DNA from: Ascoidea asiatica | Lineage: Eukaryota; Ascomycota; Saccharomycetes; Ascoideales; Ascoideaceae | Length of the DNA: 64,000 nt | NCBI GenBank assembly: GCA_001600695.1 | Contig: BCKQ01000023.1 | Span: forward strand, 42,346-106,345 | Direction of reading: 5' to 3' | Part shown: positions 18,276 to 28,297 of the stretch, piece by piece | Position numbering within the stretch: the stretch's first letter is position 1 | How the letters are laid out: the number at the start of each line of letters is the position of its first letter | The notes under the pieces: model-generated | Told to the model about the DNA's origin: nothing | Seen by the model: the letters and a program-made list of their open reading frames with translations, nothing else | The model's database searches: none | Translations under genes and position numbers: made by a program

Positions 18276-19297
18276 TATTCTGTGAATGTGAAGGTGCCTG
18301 AATATATATTGTACAGCATGTGTGGTTGAAGATAGAAACTAAAACATCAACAGAATAGCAGACTTATATCTTGAATATGATCGAGTCTGTGGTGCCAGAT
18401 TCCAGAATCCCAATTCCCAATTCATTTGCTATTCCACTGCAATTCCTTTTCAATTCCTTTTCAATTCCCAGTGCTTAGCATTGTTCTCCATAGTCTCTGA
18501 CCATGTCTCTGAGCTCCTGTTGTTTTTTCCATTGCATTTCTTCCAAAAAAGGTGTTTTCTCTCTCTGCTTTTCAGTGTCTGGGTTTGGTTTCTCTGCTTT
18601 TGCACTGCGCTGCGTGCTACTTCCCAGGCCTGCTGCGTGGTATTTCGGCCCTCTCCGCCTGCGCGCCCGCTGATTGGCTACCGGTCTTCTGGCCCCAAAT
18701 CCCGTGAATTAGGTCTCTTCACTCAGCTCCAATTCAGCCACTTTCACTTATTTTCAGTCTGCCAAAGTTCTATTTGGACATTTATTCACAATGCTTTCAT
18801 GCAAAAATGATATATTCTTGATAATATTCATCATCATATCTCATTGACTTAATCAAAATCTCAATTACCATCAAAGTATTACAAAAAGTTATGATAATAT
18901 TAGTGTTTTTTTAAGTAAATGTCTCAAGTTTTTAGTAGAGATTCTAATTCTATAAGCTTTGGAATTGATTTTAGTTCAAGCATTGGCTTTGGTATTTTTT
19001 TATGGAAATTTTTATAAACAAGCTTTGAAAACTTTCTTAAATTTTTAGACTACAAAAATAGTTTTGTTTTTAATGATCCAGATATTTATTATTAACTCTG
19101 AATTTCATATTTTCAAAAACTTGGTTTTATTTGAAATATAATTTATATAAGAAATCCTATTCTTAATTGAACAAAATAAATATAATTATAAATATAATTA
19201 TAATCATATAATCATATAATAATATAATCATATATAATCAATCATATAATAATATAATCATATATAATCAATCATATAATAAAAGTGGTTTGAAAAA
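18276..19297. promoter_or_regulatory. Divergent promoter of the two yapsin-like genes
   Basis: A GC-rich island spans about 18360-18800 and includes a CCAAT-type GATTGGCT. It is followed by AT-rich DNA, with repeated ATAATCATAT-like units at about 19190-19282 just before the rightward gene. The open frame inside the island (18481-18810) is not credible as a protein. Confidence 0.45.
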
Positions 19298-21037
19298 ATG
19301 TATTTGTTTTATTCAATTTTATCAATATTATTATTTTTGAATCCATTTTCAATATATTCATTAAATCTTACAAATTCTTCAAGTGAAATTTCAGATTATT
19401 ATATTGATTTAAATTTAAATTCAAATGAATATTTCTCATTGTTTAATTCATCTATTGGAACTCCATTTCAAAATATTACTTTTGCAATAAATTTACAATC
19501 TTCAAAATCTTTTATAATTTCAACTCTTGATTCTGCATGTTCAAATTTTGATTATAAATTAGGTTCTTATTATCGTAGTTCATATTGTTATTATCCAAAA
19601 TTTGATCATTTTAATTCAACTTCATTTTCTCAAATTAAATATGATAATTTATTTACCGATCAATTTAGTTATATATTTCCATATGGTATTTATTCAAATG
19701 ATAATTTATGTTTCAATAATGATCAAAATTTAATTATAAAAAACTTCACTTTTGGTTATATTTTTTTTCATAATGATGATACAATATATGGTGCAAGTCA
19801 ATTAGGTTTATATTATGATAATTCAAATAATTTAACTGCAGAAATTGATAATAAAGATATGAATATTTGGGATAATTTAATAGATAATAATTATATAAAA
19901 AGAAGAATATTATCAATAAATTATGAAAATTCATCAAATTCAAAAATTTTATTAGGTGCTTATGATAAATCAAAAATTTCTTCAAATAATTTATCAACTT
20001 TACCAATGGTTAATAATTCTTTAGCTTTTACATTATCTGATTTATTATTAGATGTTAAATCTTCTTTAAATTCTTCAAATTCTTCAAATTTTTCATTAAT
20101 CAAAAGTCTTTTTATTGATGAAAATGAAAGATATCCAGTTTTACCAAATATACTTCAATCATATTCAGATATTTTACTTCAGTTACCAGAATCATTATAT
20201 AAAAGATTTGTTTCAACTACAATATATTGTGATAATTTAACTTCAATATCAAATAGTTCATTATTAAATTGTTATGAATCTTTTATTGAATATCATGATT
20301 TAACATTAAATTTTCAAGGTTTTGAAATTATTATACCATTCTTAGATTTTTTTTCAATAAGTAATGATTCAACATTATCAACAGTTAGTATTGGTAGTAG
20401 TACTGGTATAAATGGTAATTATCTTTATTCATTACAATCTTCAATTCAACAATCTCCTGATAATAATGTTTATTTAGGTGGTCAATTTTTAGATTATATT
20501 TATTTAGTATATGATTTTGATTTTAGAACAGTTAATATTGGATTACAAAGTAATAGTTCATTATCAGGATCAAATTCAACAAACTCAAACTCAAACTCAA
20601 AAACAAAAACAAAAACAAAAACAGCAAGTTCAAATATTCAAGTTATTACAGATTCAAGTGTAACTTTATTACCAGATGCAACAAAAGTTTCAAACTATTC
20701 AATTTCATTTTTTTCTCTAGAAACTACAATCACCCAAATTTCAAAAAATTATACAGGAACTACAACTACCACAAATTCAAATAATAGTGTAATAACTACA
20801 GTTTTCACAACATCAAGATATAAGGATATTATAAGTGAAACATTCTTAAATAGTTCTGCTCTTGAAAGTTTCACGAACAAATACTATTCTAGTATTGAAA
20901 TCAATAGTTCTAACCTTTCGAGTGAAAAGGTTATCGTGAATATTCTAAAACGATCTGAAGCTTCTAGTATTTCGAGTTGTATGAAAACTTCAATGATAAT
21001 ATTTATGGTTTTATTTGGCTTCCTTATTTTAACATAA
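19298..21037 (+). CDS. GPI-type yapsin-like protein lacking catalytic aspartates
   Basis: The protein has 579 residues, with a signal peptide (MYLFYSILSILLFLNPFSIYS). One pepsin-like domain spans about 30-420: NSSIGTPFQNITFAINLQSS aligns with the IGTPPQ...LDTGSS region, but the catalytic DTG is replaced by NLQ. A region near 292-305 (YSDILLQLPESL) stands where the second DSGTT...YLP would be and also lacks it. The domain ends with VYLGGQFLDYIYLVYDFDFR. It is followed by a Ser/Thr/Asn-rich stalk with Lys-Thr repeats and then a hydrophobic C-terminus (TSMIIFMVLFGFLIL) preceded by small residues, as in a GPI-anchor signal. Yapsins are fungal GPI aspartyl proteases; this member is inferred to be inactive. 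Many N-x-S/T sites fit a secreted glycoprotein. It is divergent to its double-domain paralogue. Confidence 0.8.
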   Translation: MYLFYSILSILLFLNPFSIYSLNLTNSSSEISDYYIDLNLNSNEYFSLFNSSIGTPFQNITFAINLQSSKSFIISTLDSACSNFDYKLGSYYRSSYCYYPKFDHFNSTSFSQIKYDNLFTDQFSYIFPYGIYSNDNLCFNNDQNLIIKNFTFGYIFFHNDDTIYGASQLGLYYDNSNNLTAEIDNKDMNIWDNLIDNNYIKRRILSINYENSSNSKILLGAYDKSKISSNNLSTLPMVNNSLAFTLSDLLLDVKSSLNSSNSSNFSLIKSLFIDENERYPVLPNILQSYSDILLQLPESLYKRFVSTTIYCDNLTSISNSSLLNCYESFIEYHDLTLNFQGFEIIIPFLDFFSISNDSTLSTVSIGSSTGINGNYLYSLQSSIQQSPDNNVYLGGQFLDYIYLVYDFDFRTVNIGLQSNSSLSGSNSTNSNSNSKTKTKTKTASSNIQVITDSSVTLLPDATKVSNYSISFFSLETTITQISKNYTGTTTTTNSNNSVITTVFTTSRYKDIISETFLNSSALESFTNKYYSSIEINSSNLSSEKVIVNILKRSEASSISSCMKTSMIIFMVLFGFLILT

Positions 21038-22218
21038 TAATATATAATAAACAATTATCTATTTAGACACTTAATAAAAAAGCCCAAGGGCACATAATAA
21101 TATAAATATTTAAATTATTAATTTTTTCTTCTTGAGACCAAAACTATGGGTTTTTTCTTAACGGAAACAATTATTTCCGTGCTCTTCCAATTTTCCATGA
21201 CATCTGGAATTTAAAAAAATTAAAATTTATTTATCCTGAGTCTGGATATATCGGACAAGGATATTTCCAGTTTTTTCATAATTCCAAAAAAGACCCATGT
21301 TTGTGGTCTTCACCCGGTCACGTTTGACTCCCCTCCCCCAGACTCTTTTTTCTCTGCTCGCCTCAGAACTTTTTTGCTCTGGGCGAAATCTCAGCTTTTT
21401 TTGTTTAGCGAATTTAAAGACAGAATAACCGAGTTCCGGGAGCACTGTCTGCCTGTTTGGGCTTGCTGGGTCTGGTGTTTCAGCCCTCTTTTTCCGGTTG
21501 TTGCACTGGCGTACACTCCCAACACACCGGTGGCTGTCGAGTTGCCTTACTTAACTCGCTGCTTGTCTTTGTGCTTGTTCGGATCTCACTCACTCGGCCC
21601 TCGGTACTCGTGGCTAGTTACCAAGAAATTGAAATATAAAACTTCTTTTGTTTATCATAAAAATACAATGCTGTAATTATTTCATTTACAAACTTTTAGG
21701 TAAACTTTTCAGCAAATTTCATTGATTATTATGAACAACTATTAATATTTTTCAAATGATTGGGGCAAATTGGTCAATTCAAAGCCATGTTAACTCTGGA
21801 TTTCGAGTAAATTGGAATAAATATTCTTCAATTTGAATCAATTTTTAAACAAATTTCAGTCCAATGATATTTTTAACTACCAGATATTCAATTTCAAATA
21901 TTTTACTACTACTAATAATATTATGTATACACTATTACACTACAACATTTCAAAATTCTAATTAACTTATTATTCATCTTATTATTTGACTTTATTATTA
22001 TTGTGATTATCAATGATATTCAAATTTGTATTTAAACTATTATTCTTCTTTCATTTAACTAATCTTTGAATATGTCTTTTTTTTGTTTTTTTTTTTTTTT
22101 GTTTGTTTGTTTGTCAAAAACATATTTAAATTATTATTAGATTTAGTTTATTAATTAATTATTTATTTTACTTTATATACATATATTCTTATTCTTATTC
22201 TTATTGTTCAATTAAAAA
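21038..22218. promoter_or_regulatory. DAO upstream region with GC island
   Basis: A GC-rich island lies at about 21250-21640, with CACCCGGTCACGTTTGACTC at 21309-21328 combining partial E-box and Gcn4-like sequences. About 550 bp of AT-rich promoter follow, with T-runs and TTATTC repeats just before the ATG. No gene is supported. Confidence 0.4.
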
Positions 22219-23373
22219 ATGGGTTGTTGTAATGGAAAAGTTGTAGTTTTAGGTGCTGGAATCATTGGTTTAGCTACTGCCTTTGAATTATCTGAAAAAG
22301 GTTATGACATAGTTTTAATTGCAAAAGATTTACCAAATGATTGTAAACAATCTTCAACTTATACATCTTTATGGGCTGGAGCTCATTTTAGACCATATCC
22401 TTCATTAAATGATTCTGATATAAAAGAAATGAAATTAAATAGAATTACTTTTGAAAAATTAAAAAAATTATATGAAAGATTTGGTAATGAAACTTCAATT
22501 CAATTTTTAAAAGGTATTGATTATTTAGAAAATGATAATAAATTAGGTTATAATCAAGTATTTCAATCAATTAAAAATATTGGTTATTCAAATGAAACTT
22601 TAAATAATTTTAAAGTTTTAGAAAAAAATCAATTACCACATTCAAATTTACAATTTGGTTGTGAATATGATAGTTGGGTTGTTAATGCTCCATATTTTTT
22701 AAAATTTTTATTTAATTATCTTAAAATTCATCATAGAATTGAAGTTATTGAACAAGATTTAATTTCAATTGATCAAGTTTTTCAATATTTTAAATTTCAT
22801 AGATCTGAAGAATATTTTAAAACTTTTAAAGGTATTATTAATGCAACTGGTAGAGGACTTCAAATGAATGGTGGTTATGATCCTGAAATATTTTATGTTA
22901 GAGGTCAAACTTTATTAGTTAATAAACCAAAATCTTTAAAATTTGAAAGTCATTTAATTCCATATCATAATAATACTGTTACAATTCAAGAAAATGATGG
23001 TTCTTGGTCTTTTATTTTAAAATCTCCAAATAATGGTAATCAATATATTATTGGTGGTACAAAACAACTTAATGATTTAAATTTTACTGCAAGTAAAGTT
23101 GATACAGAAAATTTAATTTTAAAAGGTAAAAAATATTTTAAAGAATTATTAAATTGTCAAGGTGAATTTGATATTGAAAAAGTTAATGTTGGTTTTAGAC
23201 CTTTTAGAAGAGGTGGTTTTAAATTAACTAAATTAATTATTCCTGAATATAATGATAAATTTTTAATTGATGCTTATGGAGCTGGTGGTCAAGGTTATGA
23301 ATTATCTTTTGGTGTCGCAGAAAAAGTTACTGAATTAGTTGGTGATAAATATTTATTCACTCCAAAATTATAA
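22219..23373 (+). CDS. D-amino-acid oxidase family flavoenzyme
   Basis: The protein has 384 residues. An N-terminal FAD dinucleotide-binding motif reads VVVLGAGIIGLATAFELSEKG (Gly12, Gly14, Gly17). WAGAHFRP (52-59) is the family's conserved WAGAxxRP block. The C-terminal FAD block reads YGAGGQGYELSFGVAEKV. Such enzymes oxidise D-amino acids to imino acids, releasing H2O2. The protein ends in Pro-Lys-Leu, a variant of the peroxisomal PTS1 tripeptide; yeast D-amino-acid oxidases are usually peroxisomal with SKL, AKL or PNL ends. Whether neutral D-amino acids or D-aspartate is preferred cannot be judged without an alignment. The length is slightly above the family norm (about 350-370). Confidence 0.9.
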   Translation: MGCCNGKVVVLGAGIIGLATAFELSEKGYDIVLIAKDLPNDCKQSSTYTSLWAGAHFRPYPSLNDSDIKEMKLNRITFEKLKKLYERFGNETSIQFLKGIDYLENDNKLGYNQVFQSIKNIGYSNETLNNFKVLEKNQLPHSNLQFGCEYDSWVVNAPYFLKFLFNYLKIHHRIEVIEQDLISIDQVFQYFKFHRSEEYFKTFKGIINATGRGLQMNGGYDPEIFYVRGQTLLVNKPKSLKFESHLIPYHNNTVTIQENDGSWSFILKSPNNGNQYIIGGTKQLNDLNFTASKVDTENLILKGKKYFKELLNCQGEFDIEKVNVGFRPFRRGGFKLTKLIIPEYNDKFLIDAYGAGGQGYELSFGVAEKVTELVGDKYLFTPKL

Positions 23374-24095
23374 GTTTTTAACTTCAAATTTATTCTAATG
23401 ATTATTAAATCTTTGAATGACATATATCATTTTTTCATCTGCAGTTATAATAAAGTTATAAAAGTATATTTATAGTAACCTGATTTTTTTATATATATTT
23501 CTTTCTCATTCTTCTATAATACATTTTATTTGAAAGAATTACTTATATAATTATAAATCTTAATCTCTTTCACAAAAGTAAATCAAACTTCAAGCATTCT
23601 CTATTTCTTTTCATTGATCATAACTGAAATCAATCAATCTGCAGTAGCATTTTAAGCATTCTTTATCCTATGATTACTCTAGAAATATATCTGGGTATAC
23701 ATTTCATGTCAATTGAATGAGAATTCGAAGAAGCATTTTAACTTTTTTTCAATTTCAAGGGCAAAGCATAAAAGGTTGAATTATTCAAAGAAGCTCAACA
23801 ATTTGTTGTTATTTGCATAACATATTGAAAGTATTTTTGGTCCCTTGGCCCAGTTGGTTAAGGCATCGTGCTAATAACGCGGGGATCAGCAGTTCGATCC
23901 TGCTAGGGACCATTTTCTTTTTTTTTTATATTATTTTTATTATTTTTATTATTTTGATTAGCTTTTTTCTGCTTTGAAGTTTTTTTTTTGTATTCATTTA
24001 TATCTATTCTTTATATATATTTCTGTTCAATTGCCTTCTATTTTATATAACTGAAAGCATTATATACAATCGAAATTTAACTGATCAATAGTTCA
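23374..24095. other. Intergenic region with tRNA-Ile
   Basis: AT-rich sequence lies between the convergent ends of the D-amino-acid oxidase and RBP95-like genes. It holds tRNA-Ile at 23839. Nothing else is recognisable. Confidence 0.5.
23839..23912 (+). tRNA. tRNA-Ile (AAT)
   Basis: This is a 74-nt cloverleaf without an intron. The acceptor arm GGTCCCT pairs with AGGGACC and has discriminator A. The A-box region is TGGCCCAGTTGG. The anticodon loop CTAATAA has anticodon AAT. The B box GGTTCGA-type sequence reads AGTTCGATCCT. The T-run CTTTTTTTT follows within about 20 bp. It closely matches the yeast tRNA-Ile(AAT). Confidence 0.96.
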
Positions 24096-25658
24096 TTACT
24101 TACTTTTTTCTTTCTTCTCTTTCTTATCTTTCTTATCCTTTTTATCCTTTTTATGAGCTTTCTTAGATTTCTTAGCTTTCTTTTGGTTAGACTCTTCAAT
24201 AACTTCAGTGGGTGTTTCTACCACATTATTGATATCATCAGTCTTATTTTCTGTGGTTTCTATTTCTTCTGTTTCTACTTTTCTTTTTTTCATAGATGTA
24301 TTGACTAACTCACTATCTTCTTTATCGTCTTTAACCTTCTTATGTTTCTTATCTTTTTTATGTTTCTTGTCTTTCTTAGCTTTTTTATCTTTCTTTGTAT
24401 CTTTAGTGTCTTCGCTATCTTTAGTATCTTTAATCTCTTTAAGGTCTGTTATTTCTGTTTCATTTGTATCATCATTTAAATTATTTAGTTTTTCAATATC
24501 AAGATTATTATCATTATCATCTTCATGTTTAGATATATCACTTTCATTTAAGTTCATTGGATTATCCCTAAGATAGTCAGTAATTTCAACTTCTTCAATT
24601 ACAAGATTATTTAATTCATTTTCATTCGATACTTCTTTTATAAAATCATCTTCAATTTTTAATTCTTCTTTCTTTTGATTTTCCTTTTCATAAATCTTTT
24701 CATCTTCTTTAACTATACTTTCTTTTCCACTGTCTTCTAAAGTATCCTTCATCTCAACATCTTTATCTTTATCTTTAACATTATCATGATTTTTATCTTG
24801 ACCTTTATGTTTAACTTGATCCTGATCTTGATCTTGATTATTATTGGAAATATCTTTTATATCATCTAAACCTTTGATTATAAATGTTTTATCTGGACTT
24901 ATATTTTCTAATAATTCTTTTGCTTTCATAATTTGATCATAAGTTACAGTTTCTTCTTGATTTTGATTATTTTTTTTTATATTTTTTTTAACTTTTGAAA
25001 TTTTTATTTCACTTTTATTATCATCATCTATATTCTTATCTACATTCTTATCTTCTTCTTTTCGTTCATCTTTTTCTTTATCATCAATTGATTGATCAGA
25101 TTTAGATTGCTCATTTAATTGAATCGAATCATAAAGTTTATTCCAATTATTAATTTTATCTAATAAATCATTAATAACTCTAATTTTAGAACCACCATTT
25201 AAACCTTTTAAATAATTAATTAAATAAATTTTATAATTATTAAAATTAATTTCATTTTCAATTAATAAATTTCTAAGTAACCAATTTTGTTTACTTTTTG
25301 AAAATTTCCAAATGTTTTTATTATTTGTAAATAATTTAAGATATGTTAATTGATCTTTTTCAATATTTAATTTATTTTTAATTCTTTCAGCTTTTGGTAA
25401 TTTAATTCTTTTTGGAGCTTTTTTACTAATTTTATTACTATTCAAATTTATTATACTAATGCTATTACTTTTATCATTTTTCTTGTTTTTCTTAACTTTT
25501 GAATTAGAATTACTCTTATTATTTTTATCTTTATTATTGATTAGATTTTTTTTTGTATTTAATTGGAAAGCTATTGATAATGGATCTTGAGTTATATCTT
25601 GTTTAACTTTCAAACCTAATCTTTTCCAAGCAGGAACATGTTGTACTTCTTCAGTCAT
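24096..25658 (-). CDS. RBP95: WKF-domain nucleolar protein, Rbp95/C7orf50-like
   Basis: The protein has 520 residues. The N-terminus PAWKRLGLKVK is followed by a Lys/Asn-rich stretch and then the WKF domain (about 100-170): QLTYLKLF, IWKFSKSKQNWLLRNLL (WKF at 117-119) and YLKGLNGGSKIRVINDLLDKI. This domain defines the C7orf50/YCR016W (Rbp95) family, an RNA-binding factor of early pre-60S ribosome assembly in the nucleolus. The rest is highly charged: acidic blocks with DQDQDQ and DVKDKDKD-like repeats, then Lys-rich KKDKKHKKDK tracts typical of nucleolar proteins. At 520 residues it is longer than the yeast protein (about 290) through these low-complexity regions. Assignment rests on the WKF domain. 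Confidence 0.72.
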   Translation of the reverse strand: MTEEVQHVPAWKRLGLKVKQDITQDPLSIAFQLNTKKNLINNKDKNNKSNSNSKVKKNKKNDKSNSISIINLNSNKISKKAPKRIKLPKAERIKNKLNIEKDQLTYLKLFTNNKNIWKFSKSKQNWLLRNLLIENEINFNNYKIYLINYLKGLNGGSKIRVINDLLDKINNWNKLYDSIQLNEQSKSDQSIDDKEKDERKEEDKNVDKNIDDDNKSEIKISKVKKNIKKNNQNQEETVTYDQIMKAKELLENISPDKTFIIKGLDDIKDISNNNQDQDQDQVKHKGQDKNHDNVKDKDKDVEMKDTLEDSGKESIVKEDEKIYEKENQKKEELKIEDDFIKEVSNENELNNLVIEEVEITDYLRDNPMNLNESDISKHEDDNDNNLDIEKLNNLNDDTNETEITDLKEIKDTKDSEDTKDTKKDKKAKKDKKHKKDKKHKKVKDDKEDSELVNTSMKKRKVETEEIETTENKTDDINNVVETPTEVIEESNQKKAKKSKKAHKKDKKDKKDKKEKKEKSK

Positions 25659-26186
25659 ATTGGAATATATTTCTACTTTCTATAATACAAATTTTTTTGA
25701 ATTAAATTTTCAAATATTTGTTTAAATACTTTTGTAAATTTAGTAATAATTTTACTGTAAGAGTTTGGAAATATTCTTCAAATGAAAATTTCCACTGAAA
25801 CTTTTTTTTTTATTTTTTTTTAATTCCAAAGCTACGCCAGTTTTGTGGATCTTTTGATATAAATCACATGACAAGAAAGAAAAACACTAAATAATCATAC
25901 TAACTAATTTATATCTGTATTTTTCCACAAAATTCATCGAAAGCCGTTCTCGTATAGTGGTTAGTACACTTCGTTGTGGCCGAAGAAACCCAGGTTCGAT
26001 TCCCGGGAACGGCATATTTTTTTACTCTTCTTTATATAAACGTATTTTGAAATATTTCAAATGGTGAATAAATTTCAAATCATAATAAACAAGAAATATT
26101 ATTATAAAGAAGATGTATTGAAGAAGATTATGCTTAGGATAATGATTAAGATAATGATAATGATAATGATAATTGGGATATAGAGA
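25659..26186. promoter_or_regulatory. Divergent RBP95/CCE1 promoter region with tRNA-His
   Basis: This is an AT-rich divergent promoter of about 530 bp with tRNA-His in its middle and no GC island. Short GATAATGATAAT repeats precede the CCE1 ATG. Confidence 0.45.
25943..26014 (+). tRNA. tRNA-His (GTG)
   Basis: This is a 72-nt cloverleaf without an intron. The acceptor arm GCCGTTC pairs with GAACGGC and has discriminator A. The A-box region is TCGTATAGTGGTTAGTACA. The anticodon arm CTTCGTTGTGGCCGAAG has anticodon GTG. The T-arm is CCAGGTTCGATTCCCGG. The extra G at -1 that histidine tRNAs need is added after transcription in yeasts. The terminator T-run TTTTTTT follows at once. Confidence 0.96.
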
Positions 26187-27416
26187 ATGAATAGAATAAT
26201 ACCAGATATTAGATTAAAGTTATCTAAGAATTTACAATCTACATTAAAATTAATTTGTTTTAATTGTGGATTGAATAAAACTGGAAATAAAAAAATTTTA
26301 GTTAATGAAATTTATAATGAATTAATTGAAAAACCATTAATTTTTAAAGAAAAATTTAATGAAAAAAAAAAAGAAGTTATAAAAATTATTTCAATTGATG
26401 TTGGTATTAAGAATTTTTCATATTGTAAAATGAATTTGAATTTGAATTTGAATTTGAATTTGAATTTGAATTTGAATATTAATATTAATAATAAAAATAA
26501 TAGAAATTTAAATTTCAATTTTAATAAACCAGAAATTTTTGAATGGAATAAAATTGATTTAAATTCAATGAATGATTTAATAAATGATTCAAAGATTTAT
26601 TTACCAATAAATTTTTCAAAAATATCATATAAATTAATTAAATTATTAGATATAAATAAATTTGATATAATAATAATTGAAAGTCAAAGAAGTAGAAGTT
26701 CAAATTCATTAAATGTTTTAGAATGGACATTAAGAGTTAATATGTTAGAACATATGTTATATTCAACAATTTTTACAATTAATTCAATTTTAAAAATTTC
26801 AAATAATTTAATTTTTAGTTCATCACCAAAAAAAATGTCAGATTATTGGATTAAAGATGATAAAGATAAAAAAATTAAGAAAATTAAAAAAAATATAAAA
26901 TTTGAAAGAATAAAATTATTAAATTATTGGATAAATAATTTAATTTTAAAACCTGAATTAGTACCATTTAAATTTAATAAAATTTTAATGAATAAAATTA
27001 AAAATAATTTATTAGATAAAGATATTAATAAGAATTTAAAAATGAATAAAAATAATTTATCAAAAAGATTATTTAAAATAATTTTAAATGGAAATGAAGA
27101 AATTGAAGATAAATATGGTAATAAAGATATTAATAAAGATAGAAATAAAGGAGATGATTTAACAGATTCATTATTACATGGATTATCATGGATTAATTGG
27201 GAATATAATAAAAGTTTATTAAAGCCATTTATTTTAAGATTATTAATGGAAAAACAAGATAATGAAATGAATAATGAAATGAATAATGAAGATGAAGAAG
27301 ATAAATTAAAAGAGAAAGTAATAGAGAAAATAAAAGAGAAAGAATTAATTGAATTTTTGAATAAAATTGAATTGAATCATTCTAAATATTTAAATTTTAA
27401 TGAAAATGAAAAATAA
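26187..27416 (+). CDS. CCE1: Mitochondrial Holliday-junction resolvase, Cce1/Ydc2 family
   Basis: The protein has 409 residues. An N-terminal SAP-like motif (about 17-47, LKLICFNCGLNKTGNKKILVNEI) matches the Ydc2 N-terminal module. An RNase H-fold follows with the acidic residues of the family: Asp71 in ISIDVGIKNFSYCKM, Glu165 in IIIIESQRSRSS and Asp323/Asp324/Asp327 in GDDLTDSLLHGLSW. Cce1 cleaves four-way junctions in mitochondrial DNA and is needed for normal mtDNA segregation. The basic start (MNRIIPDIRLKLSKNLQSTLK) could act as a presequence. A run of Asn-Leu pairs at 83-98, from a hexanucleotide AATTTG repeat, interrupts the fold just after the first active-site strand. A Lys/Asn/Asp-rich insert lies before the last motif. 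Confidence 0.87.
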   Translation: MNRIIPDIRLKLSKNLQSTLKLICFNCGLNKTGNKKILVNEIYNELIEKPLIFKEKFNEKKKEVIKIISIDVGIKNFSYCKMNLNLNLNLNLNLNLNININNKNNRNLNFNFNKPEIFEWNKIDLNSMNDLINDSKIYLPINFSKISYKLIKLLDINKFDIIIIESQRSRSSNSLNVLEWTLRVNMLEHMLYSTIFTINSILKISNNLIFSSSPKKMSDYWIKDDKDKKIKKIKKNIKFERIKLLNYWINNLILKPELVPFKFNKILMNKIKNNLLDKDINKNLKMNKNNLSKRLFKIILNGNEEIEDKYGNKDINKDRNKGDDLTDSLLHGLSWINWEYNKSLLKPFILRLLMEKQDNEMNNEMNNEDEEDKLKEKVIEKIKEKELIEFLNKIELNHSKYLNFNENEK

Positions 27417-27810
27417 TTGTAAATAAATAATTAATTAATTAATTAATGTAATGTAGGATATGATATCTGTTATCTATAGATTAGATTAGATAATGATTGT
27501 AATGATATTATTTTTTTAAAAGAGTCATAGAGCTTGTAAAGTATATAGAGTATATTATAATATATTCGGGGTTATGCAAGTTTCAGAGAAGTGAGAAAGA
27601 TTCAAGAGTTTCAAGATATATATTGAAAGAATTTCCATATACATATAAATGTTATATTATATATATATATAAAGTATATTCAAGTTTATATCTTTATAAT
27701 TCAAGTTATCTCAATACAATATATCAGTCAATATATCAGTCAATATAAATATAAATATAAATATAAATACAATCATAAATAATTCAAAAAAGAGTAATAC
27801 AGTATATACA

Positions 27811-27972
27811 ATGTCAGGAAATCCATTAACATATTGGAGATGCTGTGAATGCAATTGGTGTCATATTTGGACTCAATGGAGCTGTGAGAAATGTTATCAT
27901 TTGAAATGCAAAAAATGTAAGAATTCTTCTACTGGAGATGTTTACACCAGAGATGAATATCCAATGCAATAG
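27811..27972 (+). CDS. Putative 53-residue Cys-rich (zinc-binding-like) small protein
   Basis: An ATG-to-TAG frame codes 53 residues, with eight Cys in 26 residues (11, 12, 14, 17, 25, 28, 33, 36). They form CCxCxxC, CEKC and CKKC motifs with His18 and His30 nearby, and aromatic residues (Trp9, Trp16, Trp20, Trp23) between them. This spacing suits one or two zinc sites and is unlikely by chance in DNA this AT-rich; the local GC rise coincides with the frame. Upstream there is a TATATATATATAAA element at about 27660, CAATATAAATATAAA repeats and an A-rich leader ending in TATACAATG, as in expressed yeast genes. I do not recognise a named family; short fungal proteins with a similar W-x-C-C-x-C pattern exist. 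No function is assigned. Confidence 0.6.
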   Translation: MSGNPLTYWRCCECNWCHIWTQWSCEKCYHLKCKKCKNSSTGDVYTRDEYPMQ

Positions 27973-28291
27973 TAAAAGTATTTCGTGCTGGTTGGTGAGT
28001 CTGGTCTTTAGTCTGGTCTTTAGTCTGGAGTAAGCAATACATCAATGTAATATAATATAATATAATATAATATAATATAATCATATAATATAATCATATA
28101 ATATAGTAATAGTCATATAATATAGTAATAGAAGCAGTAAAAGTAATACCCAGTGATAGAAGTGTTCTGTGTTCTTGTTCTGTGTTCTTGTTTGTTTTGT
28201 GTTTGTTTTCATTTTCGCGCTGGTTACGTAATCCGGATGCAAAGCACGGACCTGTTACAAACCACGCATCGGATAACACAACAACCGCGTC

Positions 28292-28297
28292 ACGTGC
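28292..28297. promoter_or_regulatory. CACGTG E-box (Cbf1-like GTCACGTG)
   Basis: The sequence GTCACGTG matches the Cbf1/CDEI consensus RTCACRTG. It lies in the GC island about 250 bp upstream of CAND1. The assignment is from motif only. Confidence 0.3.

Noticed and set aside
18001-18285. Plus-strand frame rich in Glu/Ala/Asp/Phe
   Set aside because: Antisense reading of the SASK/poly-Ser repeat; no independent evidence.
21227-21676. Short frames on both strands in the DAO upstream island
   Set aside because: Island artefact, as at the other islands.
25898-25904. TACTAAC branchpoint-like sequence
   Set aside because: No 5' splice site or exon around it; it lies just before tRNA-His. No gene here needs an intron.
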